From Eubacteriales bacterium (GTDB lineage Bacteria > Bacillota > Clostridia > Acetivibrionales > JANLFN01), in assembly GCA_024655885.1 (NCBI GenBank), contig JANLFN010000002.1, positions 1-64,000 of the forward strand: DNA of 64,000 bases, written 5' to 3'. A model generated the notes under the pieces. The model ran no database searches and was not told where the DNA came from. It saw only the letters and a list, made by a program, of their open reading frames with translations. The translations under genes were made by a program, and so were the position numbers. Shown here one piece after another: positions 37,815-45,523 of the stretch (positions are counted from its first letter, which is position 1; each line of letters opens with the position of its first letter).

Positions 37815-37863
37815 AAAAATACGAACATTTTTTTCATATTATAATATAATATTCGTATTTTTT
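37815..37863. promoter_or_regulatory. pair of PurR-like boxes
   Basis: Two inverted boxes, AAATACGAACATT (from 37817) and its counterpart ending near 37861, with CGAA at 37822-37825 and TTCG at 37852-37855. The gap between boxes is about 17 bp. This is close to the Bacillus PurBox AWWWCCGAACWWT and to its paired arrangement upstream of the -35 of purE. A Gram-positive PurR repressor would be expected to bind; its gene is not in the window. Confidence 0.7.
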
Positions 37864-37890
37864 AACCAATATGCCGTATTTTCTTTTCCT

Positions 37891-37901
37891 TATTCCCATT
37901 C
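37891..37901. repeat. att-like direct repeat, purE side
   Basis: TATTCCCATTC, identical to the guaA 3' terminal copy at 39604-39614. It probably marks the far end of the island. Confidence 0.7.
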
Positions 37902-38002
37902 TGTGTTTAAGTCTTTTTCTTAAATTTCATGTGTTGATTTTACTGCATTTCACGCCATTATTATTTCTATTTTCAATGAAAAAAACAGGCTTCAGAAAAT
38001 TT

Positions 38003-38020
38003 TAGTACGTTTTTAGTACG
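38003..38020. repeat. 18-bp subterminal direct repeat, copy 1
   Basis: TAGTACGTTTTTAGTACG, itself two TAGTACG units 11 bp apart. Identical to 39525-39542 and placed about 100 bp inside the island end. Candidate arm-type integrase site. Confidence 0.7.
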
Positions 38021-38063
38021 CTTGTTTTCACTTATTTTTATATTTTCTGTGGTGCCAATTATA

Positions 38064-38369
38064 TCATTTTATAATTTTTGTTAAATCCATTTTAGCATAT
38101 ACAACTCTATGGATTTCAACAACTTTTTCTTTAACCACATAGAAAACAGCATAATTCTTGACTGGTAAAAGCCTATATTCATTTTCCAATTCTCTGATTG
38201 GCTGATACACCTTGCACAAATAAGGGAACTGTGCAAGCCTAGATATAGATTCATCCAAGGCATTTAATAAATCCATTGCTGCCTTTGGTGCTTTTAAATG
38301 GTCGGCAATATAAGTTGTAATATCAGTTAAATCCTTCCTTGCCAAAGGCAGGTATCTAATTTCATACAT
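38064..38369 (-). CDS. RelE/ParE-family toxin
   Basis: Type II toxin of 101 residues: YEIRYLPLARKDLTDITTYIADHL at the N-terminus, the central RLAQFPYLCKVYQPIRELENEYRLLPV in outline, and YAVFYVVKEKVVEIHRVVYAKMD. Overlaps the antitoxin gene by 8 nt. RelE-like members cut mRNA on the ribosome, ParE-like members poison gyrase; the subgroup cannot be fixed here. Carried on the island remnant, where it would help retain the element. Confidence 0.88.
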   Translation of the reverse strand: MYEIRYLPLARKDLTDITTYIADHLKAPKAAMDLLNALDESISRLAQFPYLCKVYQPIRELENEYRLLPVKNYAVFYVVKEKVVEIHRVVYAKMDLTKIIK

Positions 38370-38649
38370 TATCAGATTCCATCCTGTCCGAAAGCTTTAC
38401 CCTTAATTCGTCAAAAACTTCTTTATGGGAATATCTCTTATCAGTAGTTTTGGCTTCCAATTCAGCTTCCTTCAGCTTGAAATATACTTCACTTTCAAAC
38501 TGATGACGTTCATAAGCTTCCATGCTCATTACAACCATATCCCCATAACCATTCTTGGTTAAAAATACTGGTTCGGCAGTTTCGTGGACAACCCTTGAAA
38601 TATCAGCAAAATTATTTCTTAAATCTGAAACTGGTCTGATATGCGGCAT
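38362..38649 (-). CDS. Phd/YefM-family antitoxin
   Basis: 95-residue antitoxin. N-terminal Phd/YefM DNA-binding fold (IRPVSDLRNNFADISRVVHETAEPVFLTKNGYGD in outline, MVVMSMEAYERH) and a charged C-terminus to wrap the toxin. ATG at 38649 follows GAGGGG by 8 nt; an in-frame GTG 9 nt upstream overlaps that site. Probably autorepresses through the palindrome at 38666-38704. Confidence 0.9.
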   Translation of the reverse strand: MPHIRPVSDLRNNFADISRVVHETAEPVFLTKNGYGDMVVMSMEAYERHQFESEVYFKLKEAELEAKTTDKRYSHKEVFDELRVKLSDRMESDNV

Positions 38650-38665
38650 ATTATTCACCCCTCAA

Positions 38666-38704
38666 TTAGTTTAGCATAATTTTATCATAATTATGCTAAA
38701 CTAA
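38666..38704. promoter_or_regulatory. toxin-antitoxin operator palindrome
   Basis: Perfect 16-bp arms TTAGTTTAGCATAATT and complement around a 7-nt centre, 17 bp upstream of the antitoxin start. Expected binding site of the antitoxin or toxin-antitoxin complex. Confidence 0.75.
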
Positions 38705-38721
38705 CAACAAGTTTTTGAAAA

Positions 38722-38964
38722 TTAACTTTCAATATCCTTTACATTAAATGGGTCAGTCAAATCCTTCCCTTCATTTTTTTCAAAAAATTCCAACAATGCA
38801 GTTCTTCTTATCTTCATGCTTCCAAGTTTTAAAGCTGGAAGTAAACCCGCTTTGATTAAACTGTAAATGTAGGCATTATTACATTTAACCAATTCAGCTA
38901 CTTCACTAACAGTATAAAGAACATCCTGTGATTCAGCATTGTATATAACAATTAAAGGAAGGAA
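38722..38964 (-). pseudogene. excisionase-type HTH protein, 5' end lost
   Basis: The frame reads YTVSEVAELVKCNNAYIYSLIKAG and then LLPALKLGSMKIRRTALLEFFEK, a MerR-like excisionase-family (HTH_17) domain. After the upstream stop at 38965 no ATG, GTG or TTG with a ribosome site precedes the domain. I therefore read it as a truncated gene. Such Xis-like proteins usually accompany a tyrosine integrase, and one is present 350 bp away. Confidence 0.65.
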
Positions 38965-39006
38965 TTATATTACCCAGGGTAAAAAAGCCCCTCAAAAGCC
39001 AAATAA

Positions 39007-39038
39007 AAAGCACCTGCCATTAAACAAGCGGGTGCTTT
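39007..39038 (-). terminator. terminator inside the island
   Basis: Stem AAAGCACCCGC / GCaGGTGCTTT with a T-rich tail on the minus strand, directly after the stop of the short gene at 39037. Confidence 0.7.
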
Positions 39039-39270
39039 AATAAACAATACCATCAATATCATAAGTTGGTATTTTCCCAATATCCCCAACAGCTTCAATT
39101 ATTGGGATTGAACCATCATCAAAGAAAACTGATTCAAGAACACTATAAGCTGCCAATAAACTATTTTGAAGGGGATAGTTTGTTCCACCAATTGCAGGGC
39201 ATTTCTTCAACTTTTCATTAAAATCATTTTGAACTTCTAAGTTTAATTCACCATCAACTTCAATAGTCAA
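39037..39270 (-). CDS. unknown short protein, probably a 3' gene fragment
   Basis: Reads for 77 residues from a TTG (TIEVDGELNLEVQNDFNEKL...YDIDGIVY). The frame is open only a few codons further upstream before a stop. It is acidic, with no membrane segment and no family I recognise. A proper terminator follows it, but no ribosome site precedes it, so it is likely the end of a gene cut by the deletion that shortened the island. Its upstream end overlaps the region where integrase-like sequence begins on the other strand. Confidence 0.35.
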   Translation of the reverse strand: MTIEVDGELNLEVQNDFNEKLKKCPAIGGTNYPLQNSLLAAYSVLESVFFDDGSIPIIEAVGDIGKIPTYDIDGIVY

Positions 39271-39280
39271 GAAGTCAAAG

Positions 39281-39519
39281 GTAAAGAAAATCAGAATTCA
39301 TGACCTGCGGCATTCTCACGCATCCTTATTGATTGAAATGGATTTTCACCGCTGCTTATATCAGAAAGGCTTGGGCATGAAAATATTGAAACTACCCTTC
39401 AAACTTATTCCCACCTTTATCAGAATAAGCAAAGTGAAGTAGCTGACAAACTGCAACAACTTAATGAAAAAACAACTAATAACATCCCTGAAAATAATCA
39501 TGAAAATAATAAGGAATAG
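39281..39519 (+). pseudogene. tyrosine integrase C-terminal remnant, frameshifted
   Basis: Reads KKIRIHDLRHSHASLLIEM, then after a one-base loss near 39340 continues in the next frame as FSPLLISERLGHENIETTLQ and TYSHLYQNKQSEVADKLQQL. HxLRH and LGH boxes and the nucleophile-region TYSHLY are those of phage/ICE tyrosine recombinases. The N-terminal three quarters are missing. It ends 84 bp from the guaA stop, the usual int-next-to-att position. Confidence 0.82.
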
Positions 39520-39524
39520 TAAAA

Positions 39525-39542
39525 TAGTACGTTTTTAGTACG
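39525..39542. repeat. 18-bp subterminal direct repeat, copy 2
   Basis: TAGTACGTTTTTAGTACG, identical to 38003-38020, lying just after the integrase remnant's stop and about 60 bp from the guaA-side att copy. Confidence 0.7.
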
Positions 39543-39555
39543 TTTGAAGAAAACT

Positions 39556-39599
39556 AAACCCTGCACACCCTATAAAATCAAGGGTTGCAGGGTTTTTCT
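39556..39599. terminator. bidirectional terminator between int remnant and guaA
   Basis: Stem AAACCCTGC...ACCCT / AGGGT...GCAGGGTTT with T-rich tails on both sides (TTTTTCTTT on plus). It lies inside the island boundary, so it probably came with the element and now ends guaA transcripts. Confidence 0.8.
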
Positions 39600-39602
39600 T
39601 TA

Positions 39603-41138
39603 CTATTCCCATTCAATGGTGGCCGGCGGCTTGCTGGTGATGTCATAGACAACCCGGTTGACATGTTTTACTTCATTGACTATGCGATTTGATATTTTCT
39701 CGAGCACATCATAGGGAATCCTCGCCCAGTCCGCCGTCATAAAATCGGTAGTGGTCACCGCTCTTAAGGCCAGCGTGTAGTCGTAGGTTCTCTCATCCCC
39801 CATGACCCCTACGCTCCTCATCCCTGTGAGGACAGTGAAGTACTGGTTTATCTCTCTCTCCAGACCTGCCTTTGCTATTTCCTCCCGGAAGATGTAGTCG
39901 GAATCCTTGAGTATTTCCAGCTTCTCTTTTGTGACCTCTCCAATGATCCTTATAGCAAGGCCTGGGCCGGGAAACGGCTGTCTCCATACGATATCCCCGG
40001 GGATGTTCAGCTCTTCCCCCACTTTTCTCACCTCATCCTTGAAAAGGCTGCGAAGAGGTTCTATGATCTCCTTGAAATCCACGTAATCCGGCAGCCCGCC
40101 TACATTATGGTGGCTCTTGATAACAGCCGCGTCCCCCACGCCGCTTTCTATCACATCGGGATATATAGTCCCCTGTACCAGGAAATCTACAGTGCCTATT
40201 TTTTTTGCTTCCTCTTCAAATACCCGGATAAATTCCTCTCCAATCCTTTTTCTCTTGATTTCCGGATCCGAAACGCCCGCCAGCCTGCTTAAAAACCTTT
40301 CCTGCGCATTCACGCGGATAAGGTTTATATCAAACTGGTTCCTGAATACCTGCTCCACCTGGTCTCCCTCATATTTTCTGAGAAGGCCGTGATCCACAAA
40401 AATGCAGGTCAGCTGTTTTCCCACGGCCTTGTGGATCAAAACGGCGGCAACAGAGGAATCCACCCCGCCCGAAAGGGCACAGAGCACCTTTTTGCCGTCC
40501 ACCTTTTCACGGATGGCCGCCACCGACTGTTCCACAAAGGACGACATCCTCCAGTCACCGGAACAGCCGCATATTTTATAGAGGAAATTGTTCAATATTT
40601 CCCTTCCCTTGAGGGTGTGCATTACCTCAGGATGAAACTGCACGGCATAAAGCTTTTTATCCGGATTTTCCATGGCAACAGACGGACAGTTTGCTGACCG
40701 TGCCGTATTGGCAAAACCCTGGGGCAGTTTATCCACATAATACGTATGGCTCATCCAGCAGGTGGTTTCGGAATCAATGGATTCAAAGAGCCGGCTGGAA
40801 GGGTCCAACTGGATATTCACTTTGCCATATTCCCTCTGCTCAGCCTTTAAAACGCTTCCTCCCAGGGACACTCCCATCAGCTGCATGCCGTAACAGATTC
40901 CAAGGATGGGAATTCCAAGATTAAATATTTCCCTGTCGCAAAACGGCGCACCCTCATCCAGTACCGATGCCGGACCTCCGGTAAAAATAATGCCCTTGGG
41001 ATTCATGGACCGGATGGTGTGGGCTGAAGTATTGTAAGGGATGACCTCACAGTAGACATTGGCCTCTCTGACTCTTCTCGCAATCAACTGGTTATACTGG
41101 GCCCCAAAATCCATAACCAGGACTAATTCATTCTTCAA
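39603..41138 (-). CDS. guaA: GMP synthase (glutamine-hydrolysing)
   Basis: Converts XMP to GMP, 511 residues. Class I glutaminase with [10 protein letters not shown] nucleophile Cys and the HPEV motif; PP-loop [15 protein letters not shown]-terminal dimer domain ending [12 protein letters not shown] start with GGGGAG 8 nt upstream. The last codons form one att copy of the neighbouring island, and the protein end remains intact. Before the insertion, guaA would have lain directly upstream of the purE promoter. Confidence 0.96.
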   Translation of the reverse strand: MKNELVLVMDFGAQYNQLIARRVREANVYCEVIPYNTSAHTIRSMNPKGIIFTGGPASVLDEGAPFCDREIFNLGIPILGICYGMQLMGVSLGGSVLKAEQREYGKVNIQLDPSSRLFESIDSETTCWMSHTYYVDKLPQGFANTARSANCPSVAMENPDKKLYAVQFHPEVMHTLKGREILNNFLYKICGCSGDWRMSSFVEQSVAAIREKVDGKKVLCALSGGVDSSVAAVLIHKAVGKQLTCIFVDHGLLRKYEGDQVEQVFRNQFDINLIRVNAQERFLSRLAGVSDPEIKRKRIGEEFIRVFEEEAKKIGTVDFLVQGTIYPDVIESGVGDAAVIKSHHNVGGLPDYVDFKEIIEPLRSLFKDEVRKVGEELNIPGDIVWRQPFPGPGLAIRIIGEVTKEKLEILKDSDYIFREEIAKAGLEREINQYFTVLTGMRSVGVMGDERTYDYTLALRAVTTTDFMTADWARIPYDVLEKISNRIVNEVKHVNRVVYDITSKPPATIEWE

Positions 41139-41219
41139 ATCAACAACTCCCCTTTGCGATTTTTACATGGGATTAGAACAACACTGTAATTATAAAGGAT
41201 TTTTCCCGGCATTGCAAAA

Positions 41220-42167
41220 CTAAATGCAAAACTGCCCCAGGCACGCCTCCCCATTCAAATAGTTGAACCTTTTGCCCTGGTACCTTCCCTCCCTTTCCAT
41301 TTTTTCCTCAACCTTATCCCGTATTTTCCACCAGCTTGTGTTCCAGTTGCAAAAAAGGCTCCTTTCCCTGGGAGCACGTCCTATCAGCCGCTGGATCACA
41401 ATATCAGGGGCCAAGTACTCAAGAAAGGTCACTATTCTCTCCATATACTCCTCCATGGTAACGGGAGAGATCTCGTGCCTGGTATACATTTCCTCCAGTA
41501 CAGTGCCTTTCAGTATATATAATGAATGGCACTTCACCTGTTTTACACCGAGAGCGGAGAGTATTCTGGCGCCTTCCGCCACATCTTCCATGGAGTCCAT
41601 GGGCAAATCCACAATATAGTGGGCGCAGGACCCAAGCCCCTTCCCATGGATGCGAAGCACCGCATCAATGAATTCAGCAAGAAGGTGCCCCCTGTTGAGC
41701 CGCTTCAGGGTATGGTAATTCACCGTCTGGAGTCCCAGTTCTATAACGATGTCAACGCCCCGGGAAAATTGCACATGGCTCAGGAAATCAAGGTATTTGT
41801 CATTTATGCAGTCAGGACGGGTGGATATATAGATTGCGGCCACATTGTCGGCACAGGCTTCTACAATGTATTTCTTAAAGCTCTCCAGGGGAAGGTATGT
41901 ATTGGAGTAATTCTGAAAATACGCTATAAATTTTCCGGACTTATAGTTTTTGCTTATATAGCCGGCATTCCGGCTCAATTGCTCACTTACGCTCAAGGAA
42001 TTGGGCAGGCACTCAAAGCCGGCCCCTTCCTCGCCGCAAAATATGCATCCCGTACGGCTAATGGTGCCGTCCCTGTTTGGACAGCCTGCCGGTATATTGA
42101 TGGGAAGCTTGTAAACCTTCTCACCATACTTTTGTTTCAAGTAGTCGGAAAACTTGTAATAAAGCAT
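41220..42167 (-). CDS. radical SAM protein, YhcC/TIGR01212 type
   Basis: 315 residues. The N-terminal cysteine motif GCPNRDGTISRTGCIFC has the long CxxxxxxxxCxxC spacing typical of the YhcC group, within Elp3-like radical SAM folds. RPDCINDKYLDFL and ELGLQTVNYHTLKRLNRGH are family signatures. Reaction not established; relatives are suspected tRNA or sulfur-related enzymes. GGGGAG precedes the ATG. It follows larC on the same strand with a 72-bp gap. Confidence 0.85.
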   Translation of the reverse strand: MLYYKFSDYLKQKYGEKVYKLPINIPAGCPNRDGTISRTGCIFCGEEGAGFECLPNSLSVSEQLSRNAGYISKNYKSGKFIAYFQNYSNTYLPLESFKKYIVEACADNVAAIYISTRPDCINDKYLDFLSHVQFSRGVDIVIELGLQTVNYHTLKRLNRGHLLAEFIDAVLRIHGKGLGSCAHYIVDLPMDSMEDVAEGARILSALGVKQVKCHSLYILKGTVLEEMYTRHEISPVTMEEYMERIVTFLEYLAPDIVIQRLIGRAPRERSLFCNWNTSWWKIRDKVEEKMEREGRYQGKRFNYLNGEACLGQFCI

Positions 42168-42239
42168 TTAGTATCTCCCCAGCTCCTGTCTCTCCTATGT
42201 GTTTTTCTGTCCACATCTCCTTTACCCGTGTTCGAAATG

Positions 42240-43568
42240 TTACAGGAGATGCTGGGCGTTCCTCCGGGCCAGGTCGTAAATCCTGTCCAGCGGCATTCCC
42301 CATTTTGCCGCTATGGTTTTGCAGTCTTCGTATTCGGGGGACAGCTTTTTAAAATCGCCGCAGGTGGCAACCTTGACTCTGATTTCCCCTAATTCCGTAT
42401 CCACGCTGTGGATTTCCCTATCCATACAATATCTTTGCACATAGGTCCTCCTTACACCCAGGGTGGTGGTCTGCTTCAAAATAATATCCACAGCCTCTTT
42501 CTCCGCGTCCTTGTCAACCAGCACCGTCAGTTTGACCGCCGGACGGTTTTTTTTCATGTACACCGGGGTATAGAATACATCCAGGGCCCCTCCCTCAAAC
42601 AGGGAATCCATGGCAAAGCTTAACATTTCCGGGCTCATATCGTCAATATTTGTTTCAAGTACGGCTATTTCTTCCTTCTTTATATCGTCCTCACCCAGAA
42701 GGGTTCCCATGACCACCCGCAGAGCATTTGTCCTGCCGATTTCCCTTTTGCCCAAGCCGTAGCCGATCCGGTCTACCAGCATGGCAGGCATGTTCCCGAA
42801 ATCCGAAGCAAGGCATTTGATCAGTCCCATGCCAGTAGGGGTGACAAGTTCGGTATCCACATCTTCGGTAATAAATGGAATATTGCTGCCCGACAGCATC
42901 TCCATAACAGCCGGGACAGGAACCGGAAGCAACCCGTGGTTGCATTCTATAAACCCTTTTCCGTCATGGAGGGGTGAAGAGAAAACCTTTTTGATACCCA
43001 AAAGGTCCAGGCATATTGCCGTTCCCACAATATCCACAATGGAATCGATAGCCCCAACCTCATGGAACTCAATTTCCTCCACCGGCTTGCCATGTACTTT
43101 TGCCTCCGCCCTTCCGATTTCTCTGAACACCTTTTTGCTCAAAACCTTCACGTTATCGTTTAAGTCGCTCCAATCAATAATCATCTCAATGCTCTTCAGA
43201 TTTCGCATGGAGTGGGTATGGGAATGGGGATGAGGATGGGAATGGCCATGGGCATCCCCTCCATGGTCGTGAACATGCTCATGCTCATGTTCATGTTCGT
43301 GTCCGTGTTCATGCTCGTGTTCATGCTCGTGTTCATGCTGCTTAAGCTTTTGCTGAATCCTCTCATACTCTTCATTTATGACAACCTGCACATCCGTGCC
43401 TGTAATCCCTCCGCTGGCTTTTTTCTCAACGGCAATATCATATCCTTTAAGGTTCAGCTTGCTAAGCTCCCTTTTAAACACTTCCACATCAATGCCCAGG
43501 TCCAGCAAGGCTCCCAGCGTCATATCTCCGCTGATTCCCGAAAAACAGTCAAAGTATAGTACCTTCAT
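42240..43568 (-). CDS. larC: nickel insertion protein for pincer cofactor
   Basis: LarC puts nickel into the pyridinium bisthiocarboxylate mononucleotide (pincer) cofactor in a CTP-dependent step. 442 residues. N-terminal VLYFDCFSGISGDMTLGALLDLG and VTPTGMGLI are characteristic. A region at about residues 77-122 is almost entirely His, Glu and His-Gly pairs and should bind nickel. The gene is one uninterrupted frame, unlike Lactiplantibacillus larC1/larC2, which needs a frameshift. Third gene of larE-larB-larC. Confidence 0.94.
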   Translation of the reverse strand: MKVLYFDCFSGISGDMTLGALLDLGIDVEVFKRELSKLNLKGYDIAVEKKASGGITGTDVQVVINEEYERIQQKLKQHEHEHEHEHEHGHEHEHEHEHVHDHGGDAHGHSHPHPHSHTHSMRNLKSIEMIIDWSDLNDNVKVLSKKVFREIGRAEAKVHGKPVEEIEFHEVGAIDSIVDIVGTAICLDLLGIKKVFSSPLHDGKGFIECNHGLLPVPVPAVMEMLSGSNIPFITEDVDTELVTPTGMGLIKCLASDFGNMPAMLVDRIGYGLGKREIGRTNALRVVMGTLLGEDDIKKEEIAVLETNIDDMSPEMLSFAMDSLFEGGALDVFYTPVYMKKNRPAVKLTVLVDKDAEKEAVDIILKQTTTLGVRRTYVQRYCMDREIHSVDTELGEIRVKVATCGDFKKLSPEYEDCKTIAAKWGMPLDRIYDLARRNAQHLL

Positions 43569-43604
43569 GTAGTAATCCTCCCTGCATAGAATCCGCTTTA
43601 TTAC

Positions 43605-44354
43605 CTACAACCTGTTTATCATACCGGCAAGGTAGCCGGCCCCGAAGCCATTATCAATATTAACCACACCTACGCCGCTTGCACAGCTGTTAAGCATGGT
43701 AAGCAGAGCCGAAAGGCCTCCAAAATTCGCTCCATAGCCTATGCTGGTGGGCACTGCAATGACCGGCTTGTCTACCAGACCCCCGACAACGCTTGCAAGC
43801 GCTCCCTCCATGCCTGCCACCACAATTAAAACATTGGCGTTCATCAAATCCTCCATGCAGGCAAGCAACCTGTGTATACCCGCCACACCCACGTCATACA
43901 GCCTGTTCACTCTGTTTCCGAGAATTTCGGCCGTTACCGCCGCCTCTTCGGCCACAGGAATATCCGACGTCCCTGCGGAGACAACGGCAATTATTTTTTC
44001 ACTTCTCAGTATTTCCCTTCTTTTTACCGCCACAATTCTTGCCGTCTCATAATACTCCGTATCCCCGGTAATTTCCCTTATGCCTTCATATACCGCCCTG
44101 TCGGCCCTGGTGGCCATAATGTTGTTATTGCCTTTTTCCAAAAGCTTTTGAACAATCACTTTAATCTGCTCAATGGTTTTGCCCTGGCAGTAGATCACTT
44201 CCGGATAGCCGTTCCGTATGGCCCTATGATAGTCTATTTTAGCGAATCCCACATCTTCAAAGGGCAAGTTTTTAAGCTTCGACAGGGCTTCCTCTATCTC
44301 AACCCGCCCGTCCTTGACACCTTCCAGTAAATGCTTTAAATTCTCCATGTCCAT
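43605..44354 (-). CDS. larB: nicotinate adenine dinucleotide carboxylase/hydrolase
   Basis: LarB carboxylates and hydrolyses nicotinic acid adenine dinucleotide, the first step of pincer-cofactor synthesis. 249 residues. The C-terminal half has the PurE-like fold (VVSAGTSDIPVAEEAAVTAE, VVAGMEGALASVVGGLV, PVIAVPTSIGYG). N-terminal DVGFAKIDYHRAIRNGYPEVIYCQGKT in outline is LarB-specific. Second gene of the lar set. Confidence 0.93.
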   Translation of the reverse strand: MDMENLKHLLEGVKDGRVEIEEALSKLKNLPFEDVGFAKIDYHRAIRNGYPEVIYCQGKTIEQIKVIVQKLLEKGNNNIMATRADRAVYEGIREITGDTEYYETARIVAVKRREILRSEKIIAVVSAGTSDIPVAEEAAVTAEILGNRVNRLYDVGVAGIHRLLACMEDLMNANVLIVVAGMEGALASVVGGLVDKPVIAVPTSIGYGANFGGLSALLTMLNSCASGVGVVNIDNGFGAGYLAGMINRL

Positions 44355-44417
44355 TAAACCACACCCTTTATTCCACGCTTTTCACCTGTATTCAATTCAA
44401 GCGCCCGTCTCCACTTG

Positions 44418-45230
44418 TCAGGCCGTCTTAATGACCTCGTTCATGCTGCCTGTACGGTAGCCTTTTAAGTCCAGAGTCACATAGGAAAATCCTATTTCCT
44501 TTAAAGTGTCGTGGACTTTGCCTGTCAACTCCGAATTAAAAAATCTTCCAATTTCCTGGGGCGGCACTTCTATTCTCGCTATATCCCCGTGGTGCCGTAC
44601 CCTCACCTGTTTAAAGCCCAGGTCCAGGAGGTATTGTTCCGCTTTTTCAATCATGTTCAGCTTCTCCCGGGTTATCTCCTGGCCGTAAGGCACTCTTGAC
44701 GCCAGGCACGCAAAGGAAGGCTTATCCCATGTGGGAAGTCCCATTTCCTTTGACAGCTGCCTGATGTCATTCTTGGTCAGGCCGGCTTCCTTCAAAGGAC
44801 TTGCCACATGAAGCTCTCTCACTGCCTGCATTCCGGGCCTGTAGTCATCCAGGTCGTCCATATTGGAACCGTCGGCAATAAATTCAATGCCGTTTTCTTC
44901 GGCCACCTCACGGATCTTGCTGAAAAGCGTTTTTTTACAAAAATAGCACCTGTTTACAGGATTTCCTGAAAAACCTTCAATATCAAGCTCTTCAGAGTCA
45001 ATGACAATATGCCTTATTCCTATACTCCTGACAAACTCAACCGCTTCATCCAGTTCCCTTTTGGGATAGGTCGATGAACGTGCGGTAACCGCAACTGCTT
45101 TATCTTTCAGAACAGTATGTGCCACCTTTAGAAGAAATGTGCTGTCCACTCCCCCTGAAAAGGCTACGGCCATACTCTCCATTTTTTCTATATTTTTTTT
45201 TAAAAGCTCCAATTTTTCGTCAAGCCTCAC
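44418..45230 (-). CDS. larE: pincer-cofactor sulfur transferase
   Basis: LarE, 270 residues; adenylates and thiolates the cofactor precursor. PP-loop VAFSGGVDSTFLLKVAH (residues 22-38). Cysteines 95 and 98 (RCYFCKK) and 175 (SFACLASR) match the three-cysteine LarE type that holds a 4Fe-4S cluster, rather than the single-Cys sacrificial type. GTG start 7 nt after AAGGAGGG. First gene of the lar operon; no larA nearby. Confidence 0.94.
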   Translation of the reverse strand: MRLDEKLELLKKNIEKMESMAVAFSGGVDSTFLLKVAHTVLKDKAVAVTARSSTYPKRELDEAVEFVRSIGIRHIVIDSEELDIEGFSGNPVNRCYFCKKTLFSKIREVAEENGIEFIADGSNMDDLDDYRPGMQAVRELHVASPLKEAGLTKNDIRQLSKEMGLPTWDKPSFACLASRVPYGQEITREKLNMIEKAEQYLLDLGFKQVRVRHHGDIARIEVPPQEIGRFFNSELTGKVHDTLKEIGFSYVTLDLKGYRTGSMNEVIKTA

Positions 45231-45360
45231 CGGTATACCCTCCTTATTAAGTATGAAACTATTGACCGTATAAGATTTACAAGGCCGTCAAAGGATCTAT
45301 GGCCTACCATATATAATACCACATTTTTCTTAAAATAAATATATACGCTTTATATTGCCA

Positions 45361-45420
45361 AAGACAAGGGGACGGTCTCCTGTCTGGCTTCGCTAGACAG
45401 GAGAACCGTCCCCTTGTCTT
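45361..45420. repeat. GGGGACGG-type palindrome, copy D
   Basis: Arms AAGACAAGGGGACGG / CCGTCCCCTTGTCTT with inner stem TCTCCTGTCTgG / CtAGACAGGAGA and loop CTTCG. One mismatch separates the outer and inner stems. It sits between the divergent larE and the 45.5-kb gene, so it does not follow a gene end. Confidence 0.85.
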
Positions 45421-45523
45421 TTTCTGTCTTTTTTTTCTTTTTGTTTCACTTATTTTACAAGTGCTTTACATTTCTTGTCCGAAGGTTCATATTCTGGTAT
45501 TATACAGGTGAGGGGTTAATGCT

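Larger units (their letters stand above)
37891..39614. mobile_element. remnant island inserted at the guaA 3' end
   Basis: Bounded by direct repeats TATTCCCATTC at 37891-37901 and 39604-39614. The second copy is the last codons and stop of guaA (minus strand GAATGGGAATA). Inside are a toxin-antitoxin pair, an excisionase-like remnant, an unknown short gene and a tyrosine-integrase C-terminus, all AT-rich. guaA 3' ends are a known target of such islands. Only about 1.7 kb is left, so most cargo has been deleted. Confidence 0.75.

Noticed and set aside
38081-38263. Alternative frame within the toxin gene
   Set aside because: Overlaps the RelE/ParE-like gene, which has clear family motifs and coupling to the antitoxin.
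43215-43345. Tandem CATGCTCATGTTCATG-like repeats resembling a CRISPR or minisatellite
   Set aside because: They encode the His/Glu-rich tract of LarC in frame; no spacers and no cas genes.
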